Source: Welwitschia mirabilis
Taxonomy: Eukaryota > Gnetophyta > Gnetopsida > Welwitschiales
Length of the DNA stretch: 44,746 nt
Direction of reading: 5' to 3'
NCBI GenBank assembly: GCA_051453625.1
Contig: JBOZIK010000001.1
Location: forward strand, 6,609,596 to 6,654,341
The notes beneath the pieces are model-generated. The model ran no database searches, was not told the DNA's origin, and saw only the letters and a list, made by a program, of their open reading frames with translations. The position numbers were made by a program, and so were the translations under genes. Below are positions 33,872 through 43,920 of the stretch, piece by piece (position 1 is the stretch's first letter; each line of letters begins with the position of its first letter).

Positions 33872-36730
33872 GAGCCCTTCCCTCTCTTAAAAACCAATTT
33901 TTCATTTTTAGGTAAGTGCATATTATCAAATTCTCTTCTCACTATTCCATCTTCTTTTCTTCTCTTCTCATCCTCTTGCTTTTGAGTGTGGAGCTTGGAG
34001 CTAAGGATCTTAGAGTTTAGGACTTGATCAAATTTTCATCAAATTTCATCAAATAGGAGTCTCCAATTATTACTTTTTCAAATAGGTTTCTTCTACTTAT
34101 GGTATTTTTATGTTATTTCTTTTTTTCGAGAAAATATGTGGTGTGATAGAGTATTGCTTAGGCCATTGCACAAGCTTTTTATAATGTTTATTCTATTGAA
34201 ATTGTCCCTTCCATTTGGCTCAAAGCAAGATAGGGAACATATTTGAGGGGTCTCTTTACATGCTTGGTTGAAGGTGTTACCAATGGAAAATTTTGGCTAA
34301 GGGACAAGGGGTTACTGTAATATTTGGGTACCCATGCTTTGCTATGCATTTGTAAATGATTTTGATAGTTTCATTATGCATCATATATGCATTAGAATCC
34401 TCTTATTAGGCAAATTATATCATCCTTAATCTCATTTACGCTAAGTAGTCTTTCATGTTCATCCTAAGGCTCATTGAACTTGTTTACTTTAAATTAATTT
34501 TGTGCATCGATTTTTCAACTTCATTTGAATTTTTATTAGTTAAATTTTATTTTGTATATGACATAGACTGATTATATTTTCGTCTTTGTATTAATTTCAT
34601 AAACTATAGTTGCTTAAATTTACATATAAATTTTTATGTTCTATATAGATCTTTTTTTTGAAAATAGTAATATAAGTTAGGAAGATCAGAACCGATTAAA
34701 TTTTAATTGAAATTTAATGAGATTTGTTTTGTAGGTCTAGGCTTCAGTTAAGATCAAAAAATTTTAATAATAGTAATTTTTTTGAGATTTAATAACTTTC
34801 TCAAAATAATGCAAAAAAAGCCTTAGAAAACAATTGGTAATCTTAGATTGAAAAATTAATACCAAGTTCCTTATAGTGAATGGATAATCTATATTTTAAG
34901 GAACTAAATAAGCTTTCCAAAGAATTTCGAATCACTTAAAAATTCAAAGTAGTTTAAAAGTTATTACTTTTGTAGTGTGGTGGAGTATGATCATAATCCT
35001 AAAAATTTAGACAGTTTTTACAGTTAAAATATGATCTTAGAAAATGTATTTATAGATATCAAAACTTGATAAAGATAATTTTTAGAAGTCATATCATGAG
35101 TCTAGTTTAAGAAAAAATTTAGAGTTTAAGAAAAATTATAATGATTTATTTTTACCTTTATAGATAGTTAATTATTAATTTTTAGTTACAATGTCCCTTC
35201 AAAGGCCAAAAATTATCTAGTTAATTATAGACAATTTATTTAATAAAATTATGTTAATAATTTAGGAGTTTAAGATGTATAATAATTAAACCANNNNNNN
35301 NNNAACTCGTACCTTTCTTATTAAGGCCTTGTTTTGGAATAGTAATTAAATTTCCTATTTTAGGATGAGCTAAGTTTAACTAATTAGTTTTTTTAAGGAA
35401 AGTGTATTTTAATGTTGTTTTAATCTTATAATACTATTAATACTTCTCGTTTGTGTATAAAATCCTCTTCTTCATTATTTACTATTATTTTGATAAATAT
35501 TTTCAAAAATTTATAAAGGTTTTCATTTTGGTTATCCAACCAACTTAATTAGTTCTTTTGATTTTTACTTCTTTTACTAATTTTATAAATACATAAATTT
35601 TAAGTAAGCATTACATCTTATGCTTCTATTTTTCTCTTCATTAATCATATTATTATGTTAGAAAGTTGTCAGTTGGACTTGAAAAAAGGGGGCTAAATAG
35701 AATTATAGTTTTATGCATAGAATATTTTATTTATTTTTTCTCTCAAGAAGAATTCTAGAGTGGAAATGTGGTTTGCGTGGAAGTTACAATTATGTGAAAT
35801 GACAAGAATATATTTATAATATCTTGATTTCCATTACCATATTTTTTTTAAATACAATTATTTTCTAATGTGCCAAATGTAAAATTATGTATGTGTTTCT
35901 TTTTTAGTATATGTGATTGTTTGCAATAAAATAAAGTTAGACATTTTTTTGGGTAAACAATTAACTAAATATCCATCTTAGTTAAAATTGTATGCATGTG
36001 TTTGTGTGGTATATTTAGCAAATGATAACTAAATTAAGATAATGCTAATAAAGTTCATTTGAATACTTTTGGATTTCATCACCAATGTGGGTTGCATTGC
36101 ATTTTTTTGTATAAACCCTTTTAAAAGTAGATTTAATTACCACTCTTCTACCCTACCTATGTATGCACTTACCTTGACTTAATATCCTAAGCCTTTGGTG
36201 TCGAAGGATTATGTTGCACCATCTTAAGATGCTTCAAGGAAGCGGGGGTCACTTGTAAACATGAATCCACCTCACATATCACTTGTTGCATATTTGGTGG
36301 TATATCGAGGTAGAGGCTAAGCTTGTGGAGTTGAGCCCAACTATGTTTGTTTATTTTAGAATCTGAAGTAGAACTAACTCATGTTTTGAATGACAACTGG
36401 ATATGGAGTTGGAATGCTATTAATATGAGATACAACCTCCTATTGTATTGGTTAGGAAGTATACTAAACCAATGTCCATGTTTGTATTAAAACAAGTTGA
36501 CATCTCAATCACTGTATACACCATATTTGTGTGTGGCGAAAAACTAGGAAGAGATATAGGACACATAAGTGACATCACTATTGTTTGCAAACTAAAATAA
36601 TTTCTCCATAAGAAATATTTGTAATGTTTATTTTTTAAAACATATATATAGTGCTAATAACGTATGTGTAGATTTGAAGTTCCGCTAAGCGTTTCAATTA
36701 ATTAAAAATTATGCTTATTAAGCATAAATT

Positions 36731-36746
36731 AAGTGGGGGTGTTACA
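36731..36746 (+). other. Possible polypurine tract and LTR start or end
   Basis: AAGTGGGGGTGTTACA has the form of a purine tract followed by TGTTACA, common at gypsy or copia internal/LTR junctions. A short palindrome (TATGCTTA/TAAGCATA, 36710-36726) precedes it. No partner LTR was identified. Confidence 0.3.
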
Positions 36747-37773
36747 GGTTTATCACACAAGGACAACTGCAAGGTGACAAGTTGTCATCTCCTATTGAAA
36801 GGGCAGGTGGGAATAGTTATAGATCTTCTTACACTGCCAAGGACAGATCCTCCACAATGAAGTGTAACCTTGAATTATTGCTACTAACTTTGCAAGATGT
36901 GACTTAATTACCCAAGAACCTGTAACATTCCCTTTAAGTTATTGTATTGGAACTTGAAAAGTAAATACAACCTACCGGTGGCTTTAGCATCCATGCTACC
37001 ACAAAGCCTGCAAACCTTTTTGAAGGTGTATGCTTTCTAATTAGACAGATCTTGTAATTTTTTTTGGTGCACAGAAGCTTGTTGATTCACTAGGTTTTCA
37101 TTTAGAAGTCTAAGGGTAATAGAGGGAATTAATCTATGACTGAGGTTTTTGTTAAGATGGGGGTATTGGGTGTGGTCGAAAGGTTGTCTATACTTTGCAG
37201 GTTCATTCTCGAGGATATATGGTTCTCTTATCTTGATAAAGGAAAGGGATAGTCAAGCATTGTTGCACTTGATGCTATTAATGACAATGATATTGGTATT
37301 TGGTAGTGTGAATGAGTATATGACATGACACTTATCATGTCTAGGGGAATGACCTATGCCTATGGGAGGGTTGTTCATCTTTGCATACTCCCTTCTTTAA
37401 GATTTACCTAATTGTGCAATTTAGAAACAAAAGTTGATGTATCTGATAACGTGATGTCATAACAAATGCGTTGAAAACCACACGTCTTGTTACATACCTA
37501 TCATATGCCATCCAGTCCTGGAAATTCTTTGTTACAACATAGAAATATCAAAATCCCAATACTTAACTATTTTCCTGCCATGGGCATCCAACCTTCCCAA
37601 GCAAGGTATCCAACATTTGTTGAATATCCAAAACAGCCTTGTAACATGAGTTTGAATGCCCAAATGCCTCTAAAATCCAAACAGGGGCAATCTACCATGT
37701 TAGGACATGAGGCCAGTCCCTCAAAGTATTAAAATTCATTTAAAATACCCTTAGAAACCACTATTTTGAATTT

Positions 37774-38165
37774 AAGTAAGTTTGCAATACAGACACTGCT
37801 GTCCATGTGATAATTGTTTTGATGTCTTTTCTGTAACTTTGTTGATCAATAGGTGGAGAGTCCATTGAACATTTTTACTAAATACACTTTTTTTTAATAA
37901 GTTATTTTTAGAGTGATCCAACATTTAAGTAAGTTTGTAAATTTTGGTGAGCGCCTAAACTCATGAAGCTGTTTCCTTCTGAATTCATTATAACTATTGC
38001 CTAACAACGTTTGCTTTCTGTAAGTAAGTTTGCAACACAGATATTGCTGTCAGTGTGACACTTGTTTTGATATTGTTTCTGTAACTTTGCTGATTGATAG
38101 ATGGAGAGTCCACTGAACATTTTTACTAAATACACTTTTTTAACAAGTTATTTTAAAGCAGAGTG
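37774..38165. repeat. Direct duplication, period about 248 bp, just upstream of exon 4
   Basis: Copy 1 at 37774-37915 and copy 2 at 38022-38165 share AAGTAAGTTTGCAA(T/C)ACAG, TGTTTTGAT, TCTGTAACTTTG, ATGGAGAGTCCA-type sequence and GAACATTTTTACTAAATACA. The second copy ends about 155 bp before the exon 4 acceptor. A partial third start (AAGTAAGTTTG) lies at about 37928. Confidence 0.88.
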
Positions 38166-38320
38166 TTGTTTCTCCTACAATTTTATTTTCACTTTATGAA
38201 CTTATTTTTTTAAAACTAATGCCATTTTCACTTTATGAATACTTTTTTTACTTATGGCTGCATTCCTTTTTTTTTTTTTCTCTTTTTCTTGGGGGGGTCA
38301 TTTTGTTTCTGCCAATTCAG

Positions 38321-38461
38321 CTACCAGCTTTGAATATTCTTCAGCAAAATCTGGAAAGAGTGATGGCAGAACTACTGAACATGACGATGAGGGTGGCAAA
38401 ATTGAATGCTTTTACTGCATTCCATTTCAGGACTGGTGGAGCACTAGACAATCAAAAGAAG
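38321..38461 (+). CDS. MEB-like protein, exon 4
   Basis: Acceptor GCCAATTCAG; donor AGAAG|GTATGG. The frame continues from exon 3 (FFKKA then TSFEYSSAK) and encodes 47 residues, including an acidic linker and IECFYCIPFQDWWSTRQSKE. The CFYC pair followed by an aromatic stretch marks the end of the Cys-rich domain. Length 141 bp, phase 1 at both ends. The transporter domain should follow in later exons, but none was found up to 44746. Confidence 0.75.
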
Positions 38462-39667
38462 GTATGGCTCTTCATTTGGACCTTTTCTAAATGTTTTCAA
38501 GTTTAGGTAGCTAGAAGGCTTTATGAAACGTGTTGCAATAGCTGCAAGCTTAAACAGCAAGTATTGCAGTTCCTCTAGTATTTTGCTTCCCATGAAGCAG
38601 AAGAAATCTGATTCATTTCCTCTTAACTTAGCTATAGCTTTTTGATTTGTCAGTTAGGAAAACATTTGAAAAATGTGAAAAATTCTTGTTCTTCTAAATA
38701 GATGATTTCATTAGCATTTACTTTCTTAGTCTAATAAGTTATGCCTCGATGTTTGCACATTGATTGCCAAAATATAAAGTACTGTGCCTCTGAAAGCATA
38801 CTTTTGTAAGGATTGAGTTGGGATTATGTTAAGTGTTAAATCATTCATTCGTATCTCTGTTCATGAATTTGCATTGAATTAAAAATATGCTGCAGAAAAA
38901 CTTTTCTATATTGCTCTAAAATTCCTGACTATTCATGTAATTATGCCCATACATTGAGCTCACATAGTGGTTTTACTAATTGTCTTGGTTGTGTTCTACT
39001 CTTACTTGATGGTCTCATTGACAGTAGCAAATGCTGACACTAAAGTCTTCTATAGTGCACAATGGAAACTTTCATATAGCTATAATAAACGTCTTAGTTA
39101 AATCTTTCTTTTTCACTTCTGTTTTGCTGTTATATTGCTATTTTTAACCTAAAGAGGAGAGGTTCCTTTTCAAAGGTATAATGTCAAAACATAGGATATT
39201 GTTTACTGTCAGGGAAAATGTAAAGGTTGGTTGGGGAACTTAGAGATTATATTCTAGTGCTCATTTTTGTCTGGAATTGGATTTACACATTCATACATTG
39301 ATTTGAATAACTTTAGTGGGCCAAAATGTTTATTAATGTTCATAATCCATAAGTCGCTCTTTTCAAGGGTGTATTGACTGACATATAATTGCATGGTACA
39401 CATGATAAAATTTAGGCAGTGAGTTTACCAAAAAAAATATTCACATAGATTGAACACTTGAAATGGATGCATTGAAAAGTAACAAGATTGTCTCTTTCAT
39501 GTATTTTTCCATTTAATTGTTTGTCATATGTGTTCAATTCAAACTTCATGGTCATTGAGTACATAAGGTTAAATGATTTTTGAAATCCAATGACCATGAA
39601 AAGGAATACAAATCAACCTTCTTTAACTTAAACATTCGTGATGGGAGTTGGAAATTGTAACATGGTA
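38462..39667 (+). other. Start of intron 4, no further exon recognised
   Basis: No stop-free segment with VIT1/CCC1-like glycine-rich membrane motifs is present. A minus-strand frame at 39412-39597 has no motif. The copia element begins at 39668. Confidence 0.5.
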
Positions 39668-40512
39668 TGTTGGAATTACACCAATTGATGTGAAACTAAC
39701 AAATCTTATCTACCTTTGCATGCATGTAAGTAAAAGGTGTAGAATAATGAAACTTCAAAGGGTAGTCAAATCTTTGATAGATCTGTGTCCCTGATAATCT
39801 AAGGACTTCCAATCTAAACAGAAGGGCAACTAGAAATAAATTGCAATATGAGAGCTCGACCAGACTTACAATGGGGTCGACTAGATCTGGGCAAGAGGGG
39901 TTGACCAAATCTTCAGTGAAGTCGACTGGTCTGAGAAGCTAATTAAACTCAAGTCGACCGGATGAGACATGGGATTAACCAAGTTGTCAATCTGATTCAC
40001 CTCAAGTTGACTAGAATCTTCAAAGGGTCGACTAGATCAGTGGGCAAACAAGAAAATGTTAAACTTCTTAAATGTTGATCATTGCACAGTTAGCCGTTAT
40101 CTAGCTATTAGAGGCTTCTACAATGAAAATCGTTTCACCTTAGTTACATGATAGAAAAGGAAAAGAGATGCAGAATTTAAAACACACGAAACACATTGTA
40201 CTATTCATATCTGCTTGTACCTATTTGACTGTAACTATCATTACTACACCCTGTACCTATCAAAGTTTATTGCTGAGCACTTCAGGCTTTTTCCTTTTGT
40301 ACAAAGGGTGAGTGATTAGCTACAGCAAGGCACACTTTCATCTCCTGGAAATTGATCTAGCTGAAAAGGTGAGACCTAGCATTAAAAAGTCCATTTGTAA
40401 AGGTATCAGGTTGTCCTAGAAACCTAGAAGAAGGAAGATTAATAGAAATCCAGATTAGCAGGAGCTTTGGCTAACCTTCGAAAGTGGAGTAGGGTTGTTT
40501 CCCAAACCACTA
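39668..40512 (+). mobile_element. 5' LTR of the composite copia element
   Basis: Begins TGTTGGAATTACACC. Bases 39668-40058 align by eye over their whole length with 43528-43920 (shared TTTGATAGATCTGTGTCC, GTCAATCTGATTC, AGAATCTTCAAAGGGTCGAC, ACAAGAAAATGTTA). Bases 40370-40512 align with the reverse complement of 90-280, so this is the same family as the element at the left edge. It contains GTCGAC-type repeats at 39853-40030. It joins pol directly at about 40512, so the true LTR end, primer-binding site, gag and protease are missing. Confidence 0.75.
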
Positions 40513-41322
40513 TCAAGTGGAGTAAGGGTGGAGGTAACATGCCTAGAATCAATGAAGTTTTAGATGTAAATGGTTTTAAACATAATTTGCTTAGTATTAC
40601 TGAAATTTGTGATAAAGGATATAGAGTCATTTTTGACAGTAAAAATGCAAAGTTAGGCATGGTAAAACAAATGTGCTTCTTCTCAAGGAAAAAATAATTG
40701 ACAATGTTTATAATATAGAGTAGTTGTCTTCTATGTGTCATTTTTCACAGATAAACAATGAGGATCTTTGGCACCAATGGCTAAGACATGTCAACTTCGA
40801 CTAGTTTAGGACTTTGGCCAAGAAGGAAATTGTGAGAGGGATTTCTAAAATCAACTTCAAAGAACATGAAATATGTGATACATGCCAAAAAGGAAAACGA
40901 ACTAGAGCATCTCATAAGAGCAAGAGCATGATCTCAACATCCATCCCTCTCGAGCTCATTTATATGGACTTGGTAGGTCCTTCACAAACCAAGAGCTTGG
41001 CAAGTAAATGATATTTTTTTTGGCTATGATGGACAATTATTCTAGATTTACTTAGATTGCCTTCTTAGGGAACAAATCAGAAGCTTTTAAAAGATTTGTT
41101 GAGATTTGTATCCAAATTCAAAATGAAAAGGGTTATATGATTAGACGCATTAGAAGTGATTATTGAGGTGAATTCTAAAATCATTCTTTTGAAAAATATT
41201 GCATTGACAATGGGATTGGGCATGAGGTTTTAGCACCAAAAACACAACACCAGAATGGTGTTGCTGAAAGAAAGTATAGAGTTCTTCAAGAAATGGCAAG
41301 GACAATGCTTAACGACTGTGTG
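40513..41322 (+). pseudogene. Ty1/copia pol relic: GAG-pre-integrase and integrase core
   Basis: Translates to NEVLDVNGFKHNLLSITEIC (family: VLYVDGLKHNLLSISQLC), then LWHQWLRHVNF and CDTCQKGKRT, the His and Cys pairs of the integrase zinc finger. Then come MDLVGPSQTK (first catalytic Asp), IRSDY*GEF (second Asp, with a stop) and QHQNGVAERKYR (catalytic Glu region), ending ARTMLND at 41322. Stops and one frame change make it inactive. Copia similarity ends abruptly at 41322: the expected continuation into the rest of integrase and RT is absent. Confidence 0.9.
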
Positions 41323-42486
41323 TGGGCGGGAGGTGGTGGACCCAAAATTTTCTTCAGAAAACTCCTAGTTTCCACTTTTAAAAAGAGAGGTTGTGAAATG
41401 TGTCTTTCATTCTTGTCTTTTGCCCTTAGTTTTGCTCCCAAATCTTCCCATCCTTGTGTGCCATTAGGCAGCAATGGCTAAGAGTCCCTATAGAAGATCA
41501 AGACAAAAGACCCTGAGCAACAAAGATCCATCATACTTTTACCAAGGAATGTCAGAACAAGAAATTGATAGGTTTGCAACAAAGTTCGAAAAGAAACCTG
41601 TGTGCCAAGAAAGAGTAGTCACTTATTATGAACTCTGTGAGCTAACGGATGTAGCAAGACTTCTTTAAGATTCAAATCTTTCTTATTTTCTTGAAGTTTC
41701 TAGCTTTTTATATCCTCTTCTCACTAAACTCTTTATGTCAATGCTTTATTTGATGCCAATTCTCCCACTTTATCTACTCTTGTTTTGGTGAAAAGGATGA
41801 GTATTACCCTATATCTGATTGCCATAGTCACAAAACTTCCTCAAGGAGATTATGAGGAGTTTTGGTCTTTGAGTGATTCCATGGAAGACAAGGCAGAGAT
41901 TACAAGGGTTTTGTGCAGCAAGCTAATCAGGTGGAGAACTACTCTTCCCAGTTCCTCACTCCTTCTAAAGTATTGATGTTTGCATTTGGTCTTCACATAT
42001 GCTTTTTTACCTCTTACTAGGCACCGAGATGAAACTTCCAATTATAGAGCTTATCTTTTGTACTTGGTGCGTCAACAAAATCTTATTGATGCCCCAGCTA
42101 TTATTCTTAAAAACATGGTGTCTTAGCTTGAATACCATAAGTGAAGGGTTCAACATCATCCCAAGCTGGAAACCATAACCCCCATGAGTCCTATAGGTCA
42201 TGCCACTCTCTCTCTGGAATGCATATCTTTGCTGAGTCCTCTTCAAAATCCACTCCTCCTCCTCCTCCAAGGAAATCTTCTCCAGATGAGTCTCTCTCTA
42301 GTTTGAAACGGTTGGACTCAAATACTCATCACATGAAGGAAGCCTTAGTTGCTTCAGGATTTTCGATAGCCAACACATCAAAAGAAGCTAGTCCTTCTCA
42401 TGAAGAAGAAGAAGAGGAATGGAAAGAGATTCTATTAAAGAGAGGAAGAAGGTGTAGCAGTTGCTTTGATGGGGACACCGTAAGAT
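41323..42486 (+). pseudogene. PF20167-like (putative plant transposon) protein, broken, inserted next to copia integrase
   Basis: An ATG at 41474 (GCAGCAATGG) opens 64 residues containing MSEQEIDRFATKFEKKPVCQ and a Tyr-rich stretch. After a stop and frame change come LYVNALFDANSPTLSTLV, KRMSITLYLIAIVTKLPQGD (about 41726-41850) and RHRDETSNYRAYLLYLVRQQ with LIDAPAIILKNMV (42020-42122). The layout FYxNL...TLxxxVxGxxIxLTxxLIAxxLxLP...THRDxxSxxxAYLLYxxxxxxxINLPxLI is that of the plant domain named Transposase_32. A Ser/Pro-rich and acidic tail (EEEEEEWKEIL) follows to 42486. Family recognition is from pattern memory. At least two breaks. Confidence 0.6.
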
Positions 42487-42489
42487 AAA

Positions 42490-42772
42490 ATTACGAATAT
42501 GTTAAATAGATTAATGAGAAACTTCATCTGGAATGGAGTAAAGGAATAAGATGAGTTCACAAGATAGCATGGGATAAGATAACGAAGCCAATGGAATCTA
42601 GAGGATGAGGTATTCAAGATATAAGGAATAGCATTTTCATAGACAAGGCAAAAATAATATCTAAAATTAAAGCAAGGGGAAATCATCCTTGGATAAGAAT
42701 TTTGAAAAGGAAGTATAAGAACCAAGAAGCAAGGTTAGGAAATTCTCCCTTTTGGAAAGTAGTGTGTAAATG
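42490..42772 (+). pseudogene. LINE (non-LTR retrotransposon) C-terminal relic
   Basis: Translation gives LNRLMRNFIWNGVKE, AWDKITKPMESRG, GIQDIRNSIFIDKAKIISKI, HPWIRILKRKY and NSPFWKVV. This matches the segment after RT in plant LINEs (IxxLxRxFLWxG...W..V..PK..GGLGIxDL...N.ALL.KW...LW..I...KY). Several stops. It follows the PF20167-like tail at once and ends about 85 bp before the first purine tract. Confidence 0.7.
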
Positions 42773-42856
42773 ATGAGCTGAGCTGGAAGCTCTCATAAGT
42801 TGGAGCTTGAATCAAAGGAGGAGTCTGAGGAAGAGTGGTCTTTTCCCCTCCTTTGT

Positions 42857-42880
42857 CATTGATGTCAAAAGGGGGAGACC
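42857..42880 (+). other. Internal polypurine-tract-like motif
   Basis: CATTGATGTCAAAAGGGGGA then GACC. Same motif as at 43506-43527 and, on the other strand, at 1263-1286 and 1763-1785. Confidence 0.6.
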
Positions 42881-42887
42881 TAACTCG

Positions 42888-42947
42888 TTATCTTTACTCA
42901 GTTCAAGTTATTGTTAATTATCTTTATTCAGTTCAAGTTATTATTAA
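42888..42947. repeat. 30-bp tandem duplication
   Basis: Units 42888-42917 and 42918-42947, both TTATCTTTA/TTCAGTTCAAG followed by TTATT(G/A)TTAA, two differences only. It directly follows the internal purine tract. Confidence 0.85.
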
Positions 42948-43505
42948 TTTGATCACTAGTTGTTTACTACACTATTTTACCAAATTGTCAGTTGTTGTAA
43001 TATTTTTGTTTGCTATAATACTTTACTATGATAGTAGTTAAGATATTCTTTCTAATATGATGTGCTACTTGAAAGCATCATTATGATATTTACCTTGGCT
43101 TTGTATGTGAATCTTATTACTGTATGGTCATTAATGCTATTGTGATTAACTAAAGAAGGTCATAAATACTCTAGTGGTTATTCTTGTGATTGGATTTGCA
43201 TTTTAATGGTAATCTATTGTGAAGACCTGTCTCTAAATTTTTAATATTATGATGTTTCACTTTGTAATCAAATCTTGTTGAGATGAACATACCATTAATT
43301 GTTTTTCTTTTAGGAATTATGAATTGCAAATTATCATTGCATTTACATGCCCTCTTTGGAAACACTATCATGATTATTATTTTTTATACATATACATACA
43401 TACATATATATATGACATAAAGTCATGGGGAGTATTTAGGGGGAGTAGTGGTAAGCGTACCCTAGATTATGGATATTGTTCTTATTGTGTAGTGTGTTTG
43501 CTATC
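42948..43505 (+). mobile_element. Non-coding interior between the two purine tracts
   Basis: AT-rich, no motif; holds a short ACAT/AT microsatellite at 43388-43413. It corresponds in position to 1287-1762 of the minus-strand element. Confidence 0.5.
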
Positions 43506-43527
43506 AATGTCAAAGGGGAAGATTGCT
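43506..43527 (+). other. LTR-adjacent polypurine tract
   Basis: ATCAATGTCAAAGGGGAAGAT then TGCTGGAATTAG, where the 3' LTR begins. Position and form match 1263-1286 on the other strand. Confidence 0.7.
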
Positions 43528-43920
43528 GGAATTAGTTGATAACTAATTGATGTCAAACTAACATATCTTATCTAACCTTTGTATGAAAGTAAAAGGTGTA
43601 GGAGAATGAAACTTTGAAGGGCAGCCAAATCTTTGATAGATCTGTGTCCTTGATGAGTTGAGGACTTCCAGTCTGAATAGAAATGCAACTGAAGGCAACT
43701 TGTAACATGAGGGGTCGACTGAACTTAAAATGGGATCAACGAGATCTAGGCAAGAGGGGTCAATTGAATCTTCAGTGGGATTGACGGTTTTGAGGAGCTG
43801 ATTAAACTGTAGTCGACCTGATGAAACATGGGGTTGACCAAGGTGTCAATCTGATTCGCTTCAAGTCGACCAGAATCTTCAAAGGGTCGACCGGACAAGC
43901 GGGCAGACAAGAAAATGTTA
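43528..43920 (+). mobile_element. 3' LTR (first part) of the composite copia element
   Basis: Begins TGCTGGAATTAG (partner: TGTTGGAATTAC at 39668) and matches the 5' LTR up to ACAAGAAAATGTTA. Contains GTCGAC-type repeats at about 43713-43890. Similarity to the 5' LTR stops at 43920, where a new TGTTGG start follows. Confidence 0.75.

Larger units (their letters stand above)
32150..38320 (+). other. Intron 3 of the MEB-like gene, with transposon remnants
   Basis: About 6.2 kb from GTATTG to the acceptor GCCAATTCAG. It contains an LTR-like promoter segment (near 33864), a possible LTR end (36731-36746), a 10-N gap at 35294, and the duplicated block next to exon 4. The remainder is AT-rich with no motif recognised. 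The frame at 37487-37732 has balanced composition but no flanking splice logic. Confidence 0.6.

Noticed and set aside
37487-37732. 81-codon open frame in intron 3
   Set aside because: Balanced composition, but no acceptor/donor pair that keeps phase 1 and no recognised domain.
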